The translations under genes and the position numbers were made by a program. Source: Bacteroides helcogenes P 36-108 (GTDB taxonomy: Bacteria; Bacteroidota; Bacteroidia; Bacteroidales; Bacteroidaceae). From it: a stretch of DNA of 64,000 nucleotides. Every line of letters begins with the position of its first letter. Positions within the stretch are counted from its first letter, which is position 1. A model generated the notes under the pieces. It did not search any database and was not told the origin of the DNA. It saw only the letters and a program-made list of their open reading frames with translations. Shown piece after piece: positions 9,242-16,212 of the stretch. Location: contig NC_014933.1 in NCBI RefSeq assembly GCF_000186225.1, positions 2,356,001 through 2,420,000 of the forward strand. The letters are read 5' to 3'.

Positions 9242-10342
9242 TTAGAGTTCGAAATCATTGATATTTACTATCCAGTCGTTAATCTGGATCACGGTCTTTA
9301 TCATTGTGAGGTTTTCGTCCACAAAGAAGATCATGCCGAAGCTGTCTTCACGGTCCAGATACTCGGAGAGGGGCATATCTATGAAGCCTTGCTCTTTGAG
9401 GAGTGACAGATAGCCTATGAGGTTGCTGCTGGGAAGAAGCTCCTTGCCGGTGTCGGAGTCGATGATCTCGAGCCGGGGGCTTTGGGTTTCGAGCAGGCGG
9501 GCCACGCTTATCTCGGCCACGGCGGCGGGGTATGAGGTTTCGGTGGTTCCGTCGGCGCTGAAGGCGCGGGTGCTGACGCTGGAGCTCTCGGTGACGTATG
9601 GCTGATACGTCAGGAGGTTGTCGGACAGCAGGCTGTTGTCGTAGTTCATGTAGCCGTTGTCATCGTAGATGGCATAGCTGAAGCTTTCTTTGCCGATGGC
9701 GCGTGTGGCGGCCTGGCCGGTGTTGTTCACCTGGGCGATTACCACGCGTATGGTGTTGGTGTTCTTCACCAAGGGGACGGTAGTCACCACTTGCTGACGG
9801 GCACGGGTTGTTGCTGTTGGTGTGGCGAAGGTCACCCGCTGCACTCTTCCGTGGAACAGGGAGGGCAGGCTGTGCTGCACCACGTATTGTCCTTCTTCGC
9901 CTGCGGCACGGGTGGCGTTGTCTATGTTGCGGCGGGTCAGCACGGTGAGGTCTTCGCGCGTGGAAACGCCGGGGGTAAGCAAGGGTACGGCGAACGATTG
10001 GTCGTCCACTCCGCCCCAAGTGATGAGGTCGTAGTCGCCGGGAGCCATTTCTACGGTCATGGCATATTCACCGGTGGAGAGGCGTTCGCCTTCCTCGGTT
10101 TTCTGATAGACGAGGGTTCCGTCTTCGCCGAAAGCATAAAGGGTAACTGTCTTCACATCTTGTGCAAAAGCGTCCACTTTCTTCATGTTGTAGTCATACT
10201 TGAACTTTACTTGGTATTCGATGCTGCAATCGCCTTCTTTAAAATCCAGGACTGTGTCGCAGGATGCCATTGCACCAGCCAATACTGTAAATAGCACTAC
10301 GCTTTTCGCTGATTGCTGTATGTTGGTGAATATTCGTTTCAT
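9242..10342 (-). CDS. Mfa2/FimB-like fimbrial anchor or regulator lipoprotein
   Basis: 366-residue lipoprotein, lipobox 'AMASC' (Cys about 28), followed by 'DTVLDFKEGDCSIEYQVKFK', typical of the Mfa2 (FimB) family that anchors the fimbria and controls its length. It is encoded directly after the major fimbrillin, as in Mfa operons. One odd point: its last residues 'INDWIVNINDFEL' closely echo the end of the major subunit 'VAQWTINLNSFEL', so it may carry a similar C-terminal donor-type strand. A perfect 10-bp hairpin lies in the gap between the two genes and may lower its expression relative to the major subunit. Confidence 0.82.
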   Translation of the reverse strand: MKRIFTNIQQSAKSVVLFTVLAGAMASCDTVLDFKEGDCSIEYQVKFKYDYNMKKVDAFAQDVKTVTLYAFGEDGTLVYQKTEEGERLSTGEYAMTVEMAPGDYDLITWGGVDDQSFAVPLLTPGVSTREDLTVLTRRNIDNATRAAGEEGQYVVQHSLPSLFHGRVQRVTFATPTATTRARQQVVTTVPLVKNTNTIRVVIAQVNNTGQAATRAIGKESFSYAIYDDNGYMNYDNSLLSDNLLTYQPYVTESSSVSTRAFSADGTTETSYPAAVAEISVARLLETQSPRLEIIDSDTGKELLPSSNLIGYLSLLKEQGFIDMPLSEYLDREDSFGMIFFVDENLTMIKTVIQINDWIVNINDFEL

Positions 10343-10406
10343 GCTTTCTTGTTTTTTTAAAGCTTGATGATGTTTTGTTTGATAGATATCTTTGAGAAAG
10401 AAAAAG

Positions 10407-10434
10407 GGAAGGGGTGGGGTTGAACACCCCTTCC
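10407..10434 (-). terminator. Hairpin between the major fimbrillin and anchor-like genes (attenuator)
   Basis: Perfect 10-bp stem, GGAAGGGGTG (10407-10416) against CACCCCTTCC (10425-10434), with an 8-base loop. On the minus strand it is followed by a pyrimidine tract (CTTTTTCTTTC), and on the plus strand by eight or more T. It would terminate or stabilise part of the transcript after the major subunit, allowing readthrough to the minor subunits. Confidence 0.7.
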
Positions 10435-10474
10435 TTTTTTTTGAGTTTTACTAATACGTTACGGTTATGGGAAA

Positions 10475-11740
10475 TTAAAGCTCGAAGCTATTTAAGTTGA
10501 TAGTCCATTGTGCTACTGTTACGTTCAGTGTCAGGTATGTGGGATCACCCGGAGTCGTTTCGTCTATGACAGCTTTTCCAAGACCACCAATCTTGCTGAC
10601 ATTCAGCTTATAAACATTGTTGCGTACAATCATGGCGTTTGTTTGACCTGCAGTTTCAATGTTCTTGAGATAATATGCCACACCTGCTTCGTATTTAACT
10701 ACACCTACCTTAATGAATTCATCATAAGTGCTGGTGGCAGTCAAACCTTGTGCACTGAAAGCTTGGCTATTGTCTTTATTCAAAGTTTCAAAATCTTTGT
10801 AGAGTACAGTCTTACCGTCTTCTTTTTTCTGAGTGAAGAATGAATTTGTTGCATTACCGTTACCGTATGTGTATGTCACTTTGTAGATAATGGCAGTCGG
10901 ATTGGCAACAGAATTATTTTCTGTGCAATATGTGTAAGCACCGGTCGAGCCATCACCGATAGTTCTGTTTACAAAATTTGCATATTCAACTTTGTTGTCT
11001 TTGTTGAATGTGATAGATTTAAAGAAATCTGCTGTGGCGAATGTAGTTGATGCAAATACATTAGTAGCTTTGTTCAAGTTATACAAAGCGTAGCCTTTGA
11101 TAGTGGCTGTCATTGTCTCTTCTTCAGTAGATACAGTCACTCCGTCCACTCTATAATCTGTCTTGAAAGTGAATTCAGAGGTAGAAGTAGCAGTTGATTC
11201 TTCAGAAATTTTGGCAGCTACACGGTTTACAGTAACTTTTACATTGTTGGTTATTCCTGCTGTGATGGCGCATGTTGCAGAACCGGACATCAAGAAGTTA
11301 TTGGCTGCGGCGATGCCTGTAGTGATGGATGCATTAGCATCATAATCTGCTGTCTTTGTTGCAGTCTCACTAACCTCTTCTCCACCATTAATGGTTACAT
11401 ATACCGTAGCATTTGCGTCTGCACCAACTACCATTTTCTTTGCATTTTTCAATGTATATACACTGGAGTTCTTATCGAAGTCATTCGTTGTAAAACTGAA
11501 TTGAGCTGTAGTACCATTGCTGTATTTCACCTTAACTTCGGCGGTATTGAACGTCTGTTCAGAAGCAGTACCTTCTTCTGTTCCACCAGCGGTAGCACGT
11601 GTAGCAGGAACACCGATGCTGAACAACAACGTTGCATTCTTTTCACCTTCGCCACCATTATTAATGGGGTCATTCTCATTGCTGCAAGATACCATTGTCA
11701 TTGCAGCCAAACTTGCTAAAAATAAACTTCTAAGTTTCAT
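10475..11740 (-). CDS. Major fimbrillin, Mfa1-like
   Basis: 421-residue fimbrial shaft subunit from the ATG at 11740; the longer frame upstream has no signal peptide and is not used. Lipoprotein signal with lipobox 'MTMVSC'. A Thr/Ala/Gly-rich body includes 'AANNFLMSG', the junction 'VTVNRVAAKI', and the Fimbrillin_C-type end 'MIVRNNVYKLNVSKIGGLG', closing with 'VAQWTINLNSFEL'. Such precursors are exported, lipidated, cut by a trypsin-like protease and polymerised by strand exchange. It is the first gene of the four-gene minus-strand operon. A long leader (about 270 bases) and the repeat region lie upstream. Confidence 0.85.
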   Translation of the reverse strand: MKLRSLFLASLAAMTMVSCSNENDPINNGGEGEKNATLLFSIGVPATRATAGGTEEGTASEQTFNTAEVKVKYSNGTTAQFSFTTNDFDKNSSVYTLKNAKKMVVGADANATVYVTINGGEEVSETATKTADYDANASITTGIAAANNFLMSGSATCAITAGITNNVKVTVNRVAAKISEESTATSTSEFTFKTDYRVDGVTVSTEEETMTATIKGYALYNLNKATNVFASTTFATADFFKSITFNKDNKVEYANFVNRTIGDGSTGAYTYCTENNSVANPTAIIYKVTYTYGNGNATNSFFTQKKEDGKTVLYKDFETLNKDNSQAFSAQGLTATSTYDEFIKVGVVKYEAGVAYYLKNIETAGQTNAMIVRNNVYKLNVSKIGGLGKAVIDETTPGDPTYLTLNVTVAQWTINLNSFEL

Positions 11741-12012
11741 ATTCGTTATGTTTAAAAAAATAATAATAATTTCTTGTTTTTTTGGGATTGTACTTTTAAA
11801 GTAGTACATTTAAAGACTTTTTTCGAGAGGGGCATTATTACTTATATAATAATGTGGTTCGGCTTGTGCATCTTGGGCGCACAACATTTTGTAGTTATTG
11901 GGGAGCCTTATTATAATAAGAACAAGCCCCGGAAGTTTTCTTTTCTTCTTTTGCTTTTTCGTTTGTTTGTTATTGTTTTCTGTTTATTTGTTTGTTTGTC
12001 TTTTCGACATTG

Positions 12013-12020
12013 CAAATGTA
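12013..12020 (-). promoter_or_regulatory. Candidate -7 box for the fimbrial operon
   Basis: TACATTTG on the minus strand. No TTTG lies at the usual distance upstream; the nearest is only 9 bases away. A weak -33 would fit a promoter that needs an activator. It predicts an unusually long untranslated leader of about 265 bases. Confidence 0.35.
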
Positions 12021-12080
12021 CGGCGTAAACAAATACCTGTTCGTTGGCGTTTTTGTCAATTTTCAAATACTTTTTAGAAA

Positions 12081-12097
12081 GGGTGTGTTTCAATCAA
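12081..12097 (+). promoter_or_regulatory. Motif GGGTGTGTTTCAATCAA, candidate operator
   Basis: Sixteen of 17 bases match a second copy at 15111-15127. It lies upstream of the fimbrial operon's candidate promoter. A looser copy on the other strand covers 12236-12255 (its complement reads GGGTGGGAGTTTCATTC). The adjacent hybrid regulator at 16213 is an obvious candidate binder, but that is inference. Confidence 0.45.
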
Positions 12098-12360
12098 AAT
12101 TGAATGATTCACGATGCTCTCAAGCAGGTTGCAAGCTGCGTTGTGCACATTATACCCCTCTTTTTGAAGTAATATCCGCCTATGCTGATTTCAGTCGGTT
12201 GGAAGTTTTCTTCAGAAAAATATCGTTTTTTTTCAGTGGAATGAAACTCCCACCCTTTCTTTCCGCCATTTCATCTTGTTTTTTAATTTACCACCCTTCA
12301 TTTGATTTCCCGATGCACTTAAACAAGAAAAATAATGCTGGAAAGAAATACCTTTTTATG

Positions 12361-12566
12361 CTTTCAAGGTGTCGGGTGCTTGCTTTCGGGGTATCGGGTG
12401 TTTGCTTTCAGAGTATCGGGTGCTTGCTTTCAGAATATCGGGCGCTTGCTTTCAAGGTATCGGGTGCTTGCTTTCGGGGTATCGGGTGTTTGCTTTCAAG
12501 GTATCGGGTGTTTGCTTGCAAGGTATCGGGTGCTTGCTTTCAAGGTATCGGGTATTTGCTTTCAAT
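12361..12566. repeat. 22-bp tandem repeat, 9 copies
   Basis: Unit close to TATCGGGTGCTTGCTTTCAA plus two bases, nine copies with a few point changes (TGCTTG/TGTTTG, CAAGG/CGGGG/CAGAG). As 22 is not a multiple of three and there are no stops in the unit, all three plus-strand frames stay open, which creates false reading frames. It lies in the gene-free stretch 11741-12806 upstream of the fimbrillin gene. No repeat-spacer structure, so not CRISPR. Confidence 0.95.
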
Positions 12567-12600
12567 ACGATTGAAGAAAGGCCTGTGCTTATCTGCGTAA

Positions 12601-12726
12601 AGTGGAGGTTTAGCCGTGCAGAGTGGAGGTTTAGCCGCGTAGAGTGGAGGTTTAGCCGTGCAGAGTGGAGGTTTAGCCGCGTAGAGTGGAGGTTTAGCTG
12701 CGTAGAGTGGAGGTTTAGCCGTGCTC
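12601..12726. repeat. 21-bp tandem repeat, 6 copies
   Basis: Unit AGTGGAGGTTTAGCCGTGCAG, six copies in which GTGCAG and GCGTAG endings largely alternate. Different in sequence from the 22-bp array 35 bases away. It sits between that array and the terminator of the DUF3868 gene. Any protein read through it is an artefact of repetition. Confidence 0.95.
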
Positions 12727-12738
12727 AAATATATATAA

Positions 12739-12783
12739 GCAGCCCCGGAAGTGGTGTAATTGTCACCATGCTTCCGGGGCTGC
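12739..12783 (-). terminator. Strong terminator after the DUF3575-DUF3868 pair
   Basis: Perfect 13-bp stem, GCAGCCCCGGAAG (12739-12751) against its complement at 12771-12783; the 19-base loop can itself pair TGGTG with CACCA. It lies 24 bases past the stop at 12807 and separates this pair from the fimbrillin operon. Confidence 0.8.
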
Positions 12784-12806
12784 TGTCTTGATTATGATGA
12801 AGGTGG

Positions 12807-14261
12807 TTATTGTACGGGGAAGTTGCGCTGCTTGGTCAGTTCCTCGATGTTGGCTCCGGCTTCGGTTATGCCGGCTTCTTGGGCGCGGTTCAGGTGCTCT
12901 GCCGCAGCGTCGAGGTCGCCTTCCATCAAAGCTATCACGCCGAGGTTGTTTTGCGTTTCACCTCTGGAAGCGTCTGCTTTGGCAAGATACTTTTTGGCTG
13001 CGCTCAAGTCTCCGCCCCGTTGTATCTCCATGGCGGCGGCGTTGAGGTTGGCCGTGGGATCGTTGGGAAACATGAGGACGGCCACTTGGAAGGCGTGGTT
13101 GAACTCTTCGCTGCCCGCTTTGCAGGTCTGTGCCAGGTTGTAGATTTCTTGCAGGCTCAACTGCTGCGGGCGGGTGTTGATCAGTTCACGCGTCTCGTCC
13201 ACGTTGAAACCGCGCACGGTGTAGGACACCGTATAGTCGGAATGGCGCAGGGCGGGATAGCATTCGTTCAGCAGGAAGCGGTAGGTGTCCGGTCCCACGA
13301 AGCGGGCTATGCGGTGCTCCTTGGCGTCCATGTCTTTCTCGTCGAGGTCGATGATTTGGAGTATCTCCTCTTTCTGTGGCAGTGAAGACTGTCCGACGAA
13401 CTTGCGGAATCCCGCCCAGTCTTCGGGCGTGGAGGTCATTGTCAGCATGTCTTCGGGAAAGTTGTATAACTTGCGCACGTAGTTCAGCAAAGCCTCCGTA
13501 CGTCCTTTGGCAAGGCGTGTGTTGTTGGCGTAGCTGCCTTCGGGCGAGGCATATCCCTCCATGCGTATGCCGGTGATGGAGATATTCTTGTCGGCACGGA
13601 TGGTGTCGATGATGGCGCGTATCTTGGCAAGTTCCGACTGGTTGCGGCGATATTCGGGATAAATCACGGTTTTGTTCACCGGATAGTCGAGGAATGCGCT
13701 GCCCACTTCGGCTCGATGTTTCACCTCCTCGGCCTTGGGGGCTATGTAGGCAATGGCCGGATGGAGCTTGGTGCGCTCGATGTTCAGCGTGGTGATGGGG
13801 TCCAGTTCACTTGCTTCCACCACGTCGCGGCAGCCGCAGAGGTCGGCGTCCAAGGTCAGGTTGGCGTGCTGCATCCATGCCTCGTAGGGCAGTTGCACAA
13901 GGTAGCTCACCTTCTGCTCCGTCTTGCGTTTGCGGCGGATAATGGCAAAGGCGTCTTTGGGTATGGACTTGTTGCGCTCGCTCACCAGATTGCGGCGGCG
14001 GCCGTACACTACTACCGGCGCCAGGGCTTTGGTGTTGCCGTCGGCCTCCAGCATGGGGGTCAGGGTGGCGGCACGGTTGGAGGAGATTTTCATGTTGCTC
14101 TGCATGATGATGTCCATGGCTATGGTCAGGCGGTTGTCGTCACTGCGGGTGACGGACTGGTTCTCTATGCGCACCTGGTCTTTGTAAACAACGACGGACT
14201 GCGCCGCAGGCTTCAGCGCCGGCAGCATTATCAATAATATAAGGTATATTGCTCTTTTCAT
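12807..14261 (-). CDS. DUF3868 / OmpA-like outer-membrane protein of the fimbrial locus
   Basis: 484 residues from the ATG at 14261, which begins a clear signal peptide (MKRAIYLILLIMLPALKPAAQ). N-terminal DUF3868 domain (to about 190); then an OmpA-like peptidoglycan-binding region around residues 220-290 ('ITGIRMEGYASPEGSYANN', 'LAKGRTEALLNYV'); the C-terminal third is TPR-like ('NDPTANLNAAAMEIQRGG', 'LGVIALMEGDLDAAAEHL'). DUF3575 and DUF3868 proteins regularly sit beside Mfa-type fimbrial genes. It likely supports fimbria assembly or anchoring at the cell wall. It is 17 bases downstream of the DUF3575 gene in the same operon and ends in a strong terminator. Confidence 0.85.
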   Translation of the reverse strand: MKRAIYLILLIMLPALKPAAQSVVVYKDQVRIENQSVTRSDDNRLTIAMDIIMQSNMKISSNRAATLTPMLEADGNTKALAPVVVYGRRRNLVSERNKSIPKDAFAIIRRKRKTEQKVSYLVQLPYEAWMQHANLTLDADLCGCRDVVEASELDPITTLNIERTKLHPAIAYIAPKAEEVKHRAEVGSAFLDYPVNKTVIYPEYRRNQSELAKIRAIIDTIRADKNISITGIRMEGYASPEGSYANNTRLAKGRTEALLNYVRKLYNFPEDMLTMTSTPEDWAGFRKFVGQSSLPQKEEILQIIDLDEKDMDAKEHRIARFVGPDTYRFLLNECYPALRHSDYTVSYTVRGFNVDETRELINTRPQQLSLQEIYNLAQTCKAGSEEFNHAFQVAVLMFPNDPTANLNAAAMEIQRGGDLSAAKKYLAKADASRGETQNNLGVIALMEGDLDAAAEHLNRAQEAGITEAGANIEELTKQRNFPVQ

Positions 14262-14278
14262 AATCTTTGCGGTTGGTT

Positions 14279-14848
14279 TCAGAATAAATAGATTAAGCTG
14301 ACGGCGGCCTTGGTAGGTCCGAAGTAGTTCTTGTGTCCTTCGTCTTCCTTGTCTCCGCATTCCACACACGGGTACTTCTCATACTTGGCGCGCACGTAGC
14401 CCACGCCGATGTTGGCCTCGATGTTCCAGTGCCTGCCCATGATCCACTGGTAGCCGTAGGAAACGCCTGCTCCGTAGAAGTGCCCTTTGTAGCGGTGGTC
14501 TTTCAGGTCTTTCCAAAGCCCGAAGGGCATGTCTATGCCTGCTGCCTGATATACGCCTCCGTGGGCATGCACGCCGACGAAGTGACCGTTGAAGCGGTCG
14601 CAGAACCAATAGCGGTACTCAGGCTGGAAAGCCAGCATCTTGAACATCTTGTAGTCGTTTTCTTTCCAGGGATTGTAGTTGAAGTACAGATCCAGGGTGG
14701 TTTTCTTGTTCAATCCTATTTCCGCCCCCAGATTGATGGTTTTGGTGATGTCCATCAGCACATTTGTCTTGACTCCTACCACCTGCCCATATAATAAGGT
14801 GGCGGCAAACAGACAAGTGAATAATAACAGATTCCTTTTATTTTCCAT
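14279..14848 (-). CDS. DUF3575 outer-membrane beta-barrel protein
   Basis: 189 residues from the ATG at 14848, with signal peptide (MENKRNLLLFTCLFAATLL, then YGQ). The body is the DUF3575 barrel type: 'GVKTNVLMDITKTINLGAEI', 'LQPEYRYWFCDRFNGHFVG'-like segment, and 'GVSYGYQWIMGRHWNIEANI', ending in an aromatic strand 'AAVSLIYLF'. Two Cys in 'YPCVECGDKE' lie in a loop near the end. It is the first gene of the pair with DUF3868. A -7 box TACCTTTG lies only 28 bases upstream of the start codon. Confidence 0.85.
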   Translation of the reverse strand: MENKRNLLLFTCLFAATLLYGQVVGVKTNVLMDITKTINLGAEIGLNKKTTLDLYFNYNPWKENDYKMFKMLAFQPEYRYWFCDRFNGHFVGVHAHGGVYQAAGIDMPFGLWKDLKDHRYKGHFYGAGVSYGYQWIMGRHWNIEANIGVGYVRAKYEKYPCVECGDKEDEGHKNYFGPTKAAVSLIYLF

Positions 14849-14875
14849 ATTCAGTTGGTTTTGTTTTGCTCGGTA

Positions 14876-14883
14876 CAAAGGTA
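14876..14883 (-). promoter_or_regulatory. -7 box of the DUF3575-DUF3868 operon
   Basis: TACCTTTG on the minus strand, 28 bases upstream of the start at 14848, with no recognisable -33 TTTG. As at the fimbrillin operon, this suggests help from an activator. Confidence 0.45.
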
Positions 14884-15050
14884 GCCCGATTCTTAATATC
14901 TATTAATTGGCGTATTCATCTTTGTTAAGAGGTGATTCTTGCAATTGCATCCGGAGGGAGTGGTTGTTTTCTGCAAGGCATATATCATCTTTCTCTATGG
15001 TGGGTGAATCGTTCATCTTCGGATAGGTGGTAATTTCATCTCTCCGGAGA

Positions 15051-15127
15051 GGGTGGATTTCATTCAACACCCCTCAGAAAGTTGTATATTCCATGTTGGT
15101 TTGTTGCATAGGGTGTGTTTCATTCAA
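15051..15127 (+). promoter_or_regulatory. Two copies of the GGGTG..TTTCATTCAA motif
   Basis: GGGTGGATTTCATTCAA at 15051-15067 and GGGTGTGTTTCATTCAA at 15111-15127, centre spacing 60 bases. They lie in the divergent region 14849-15299 between DUF3575 and the lipoprotein gene, so they could act on both. Looser GGTG/TTCATC matches occur at 15001-15041. The same motif occurs upstream of the fimbrillin operon at 12081. Confidence 0.5.
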
Positions 15128-15168
15128 AAAAGATAGGTAAATAATTCATTTTTTCTTGAAAAAGTTTT

Positions 15169-15196
15169 TTTGTTATGAATAAAACACCTATGTTTG
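15169..15196 (+). promoter_or_regulatory. Promoter of the lipoprotein gene
   Basis: TTTG at 15169-15172 and TATGTTTG at 15189-15196, spacing 16, shorter than usual. It lies about 105 bases before the start codon at 15300 and 42 bases after the nearer motif copy. Confidence 0.5.
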
Positions 15197-15299
15197 CAGT
15201 GTCAAAAGACAAACAATGGTCCCCATACGAGGAATACAAACAAAACAATTTTCAGAATTTACAAGAAAAACAAATAATTTAAAATTGGAGGACCTTTTT

Positions 15300-15938
15300 A
15301 TGAAGACTTTTTATTCTTTAGTTTATTCTTTTATGTTGCTGTTGATGATGAATGGTTTGACCGCTTGCTCTGCTTCTTCTGACGAAGCAATGGCAGAACA
15401 GACTCAGACATCGGGTTTTGCAACGGTAATGAGCACCTATGGCGCCGAGTATGCCACACTGAACGTATCGGATTTGAAGAACGTTCCTTCGGTACTGACC
15501 GAAGACATGCGTGGAGTGCTTGAAGCCTTGAAGCAGAACAGTACAGCTTCCTACGATTGTGCCAGAGTCTCTGATAAAAGTTTTGAGAAAGTGGTGATGA
15601 CCGGAAACTACAAGTCTGCCACTCGCGGCGGTTCCGATGGATTCGCATTGAATGTGGAACTGAAGTTCAGCTTCGAGAAAGGACAGGTTTATTATTGGGG
15701 TACTGATTACTCTTATTCTTCTACATTGTTCGATTGGTCGGCACAGGGCTTGTCACTGTCTCCGGTAAACGGCGGTGACGGTTACACATACCAGTTTGAA
15801 TCAGAAACCTACCTTTACTTTAAGGTAAGCGATCAGGCCGGCACAGTGGTAAAGGTTCCCATCATATTCAAGGGCAACTATAATTTTAGTACGGAAAAAG
15901 GTACATACAGTTTTCAATTGTTGAAATATAGCAAATAA
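15300..15938 (+). CDS. Hypothetical lipoprotein beside the fimbrial locus
   Basis: 212 residues from the ATG at 15300, preceded by GGAGG at 15288. Lipoprotein signal with lipobox 'NGLTAC' (Cys about 22), followed by Ser/Asp/Glu spacer residues typical of lipoproteins. The body includes 'VPSVLTEDMRGVLEALKQNS' and a beta-rich C-terminal half 'VKVPIIFKGNYNFSTEKG'. I do not recognise the family. It is transcribed divergently from the DUF3575 gene across a region with shared motif copies and has its own terminator, so it is a single-gene unit probably co-regulated with the fimbriae. Confidence 0.7.
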   Translation: MKTFYSLVYSFMLLLMMNGLTACSASSDEAMAEQTQTSGFATVMSTYGAEYATLNVSDLKNVPSVLTEDMRGVLEALKQNSTASYDCARVSDKSFEKVVMTGNYKSATRGGSDGFALNVELKFSFEKGQVYYWGTDYSYSSTLFDWSAQGLSLSPVNGGDGYTYQFESETYLYFKVSDQAGTVVKVPIIFKGNYNFSTEKGTYSFQLLKYSK

Positions 15939-16015
15939 GCAGATGCCGGAGTAGGCAAACGAATTCATAAAAGGTCCTCCTTTCAAACGGAGGAGTGCAA
16001 CAAAACAAACAAACT

Positions 16016-16053
16016 TCCTCCGCGGCCTGTATATTGGTCGCGGGGGATTTTTT
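16016..16053 (+). terminator. Terminator after the lipoprotein gene
   Basis: Stem TCCTCCGCGGCC against GGTCGCGGGGGA (one G-U class mismatch set), then TTTTTT. A second small GGTCCTCC/GGAGGA hairpin lies just before it at 15973-15995. Confidence 0.7.
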
Positions 16054-16138
16054 GTATCTTCTTTTTCCTTTCCGTGCATGTGGCGGAGGCAGAAATCTTC
16101 ATCAATGTTAAATAAAGGATTTTTTATGTTATATAATT

Positions 16139-16168
16139 TTTGGGTTATGTAATTTTATACTACATTTG
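16139..16168 (+). promoter_or_regulatory. Promoter of the hybrid two-component regulator
   Basis: TTTG at 16139-16142 and TACATTTG at 16161-16168, spacing 18, about 45 bases before the ATG at 16213. One of the cleaner Bacteroides promoters in the window. Confidence 0.65.
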
Positions 16169-16212
16169 TTATAATTCATTAGGAAGACACGATTAAAATT
16201 AATAAAATTATA

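Noticed and set aside
10387..10394. TATCTTTG on the plus strand as a promoter
   Set aside because: It would read into a hairpin and then antisense to the fimbrillin gene; no -33 and no plus-strand gene.
12361..12726. Possible CRISPR array
   Set aside because: Units are directly adjacent without unique spacers, and there are no cas genes in the window.
12335..12791. Open frames with repeated 'GCLLSRYRV'-like and 'AKPPLYA'-like peptides
   Set aside because: Produced by the 22-bp and 21-bp tandem repeats, which keep several frames open at once; no start or regulatory context.
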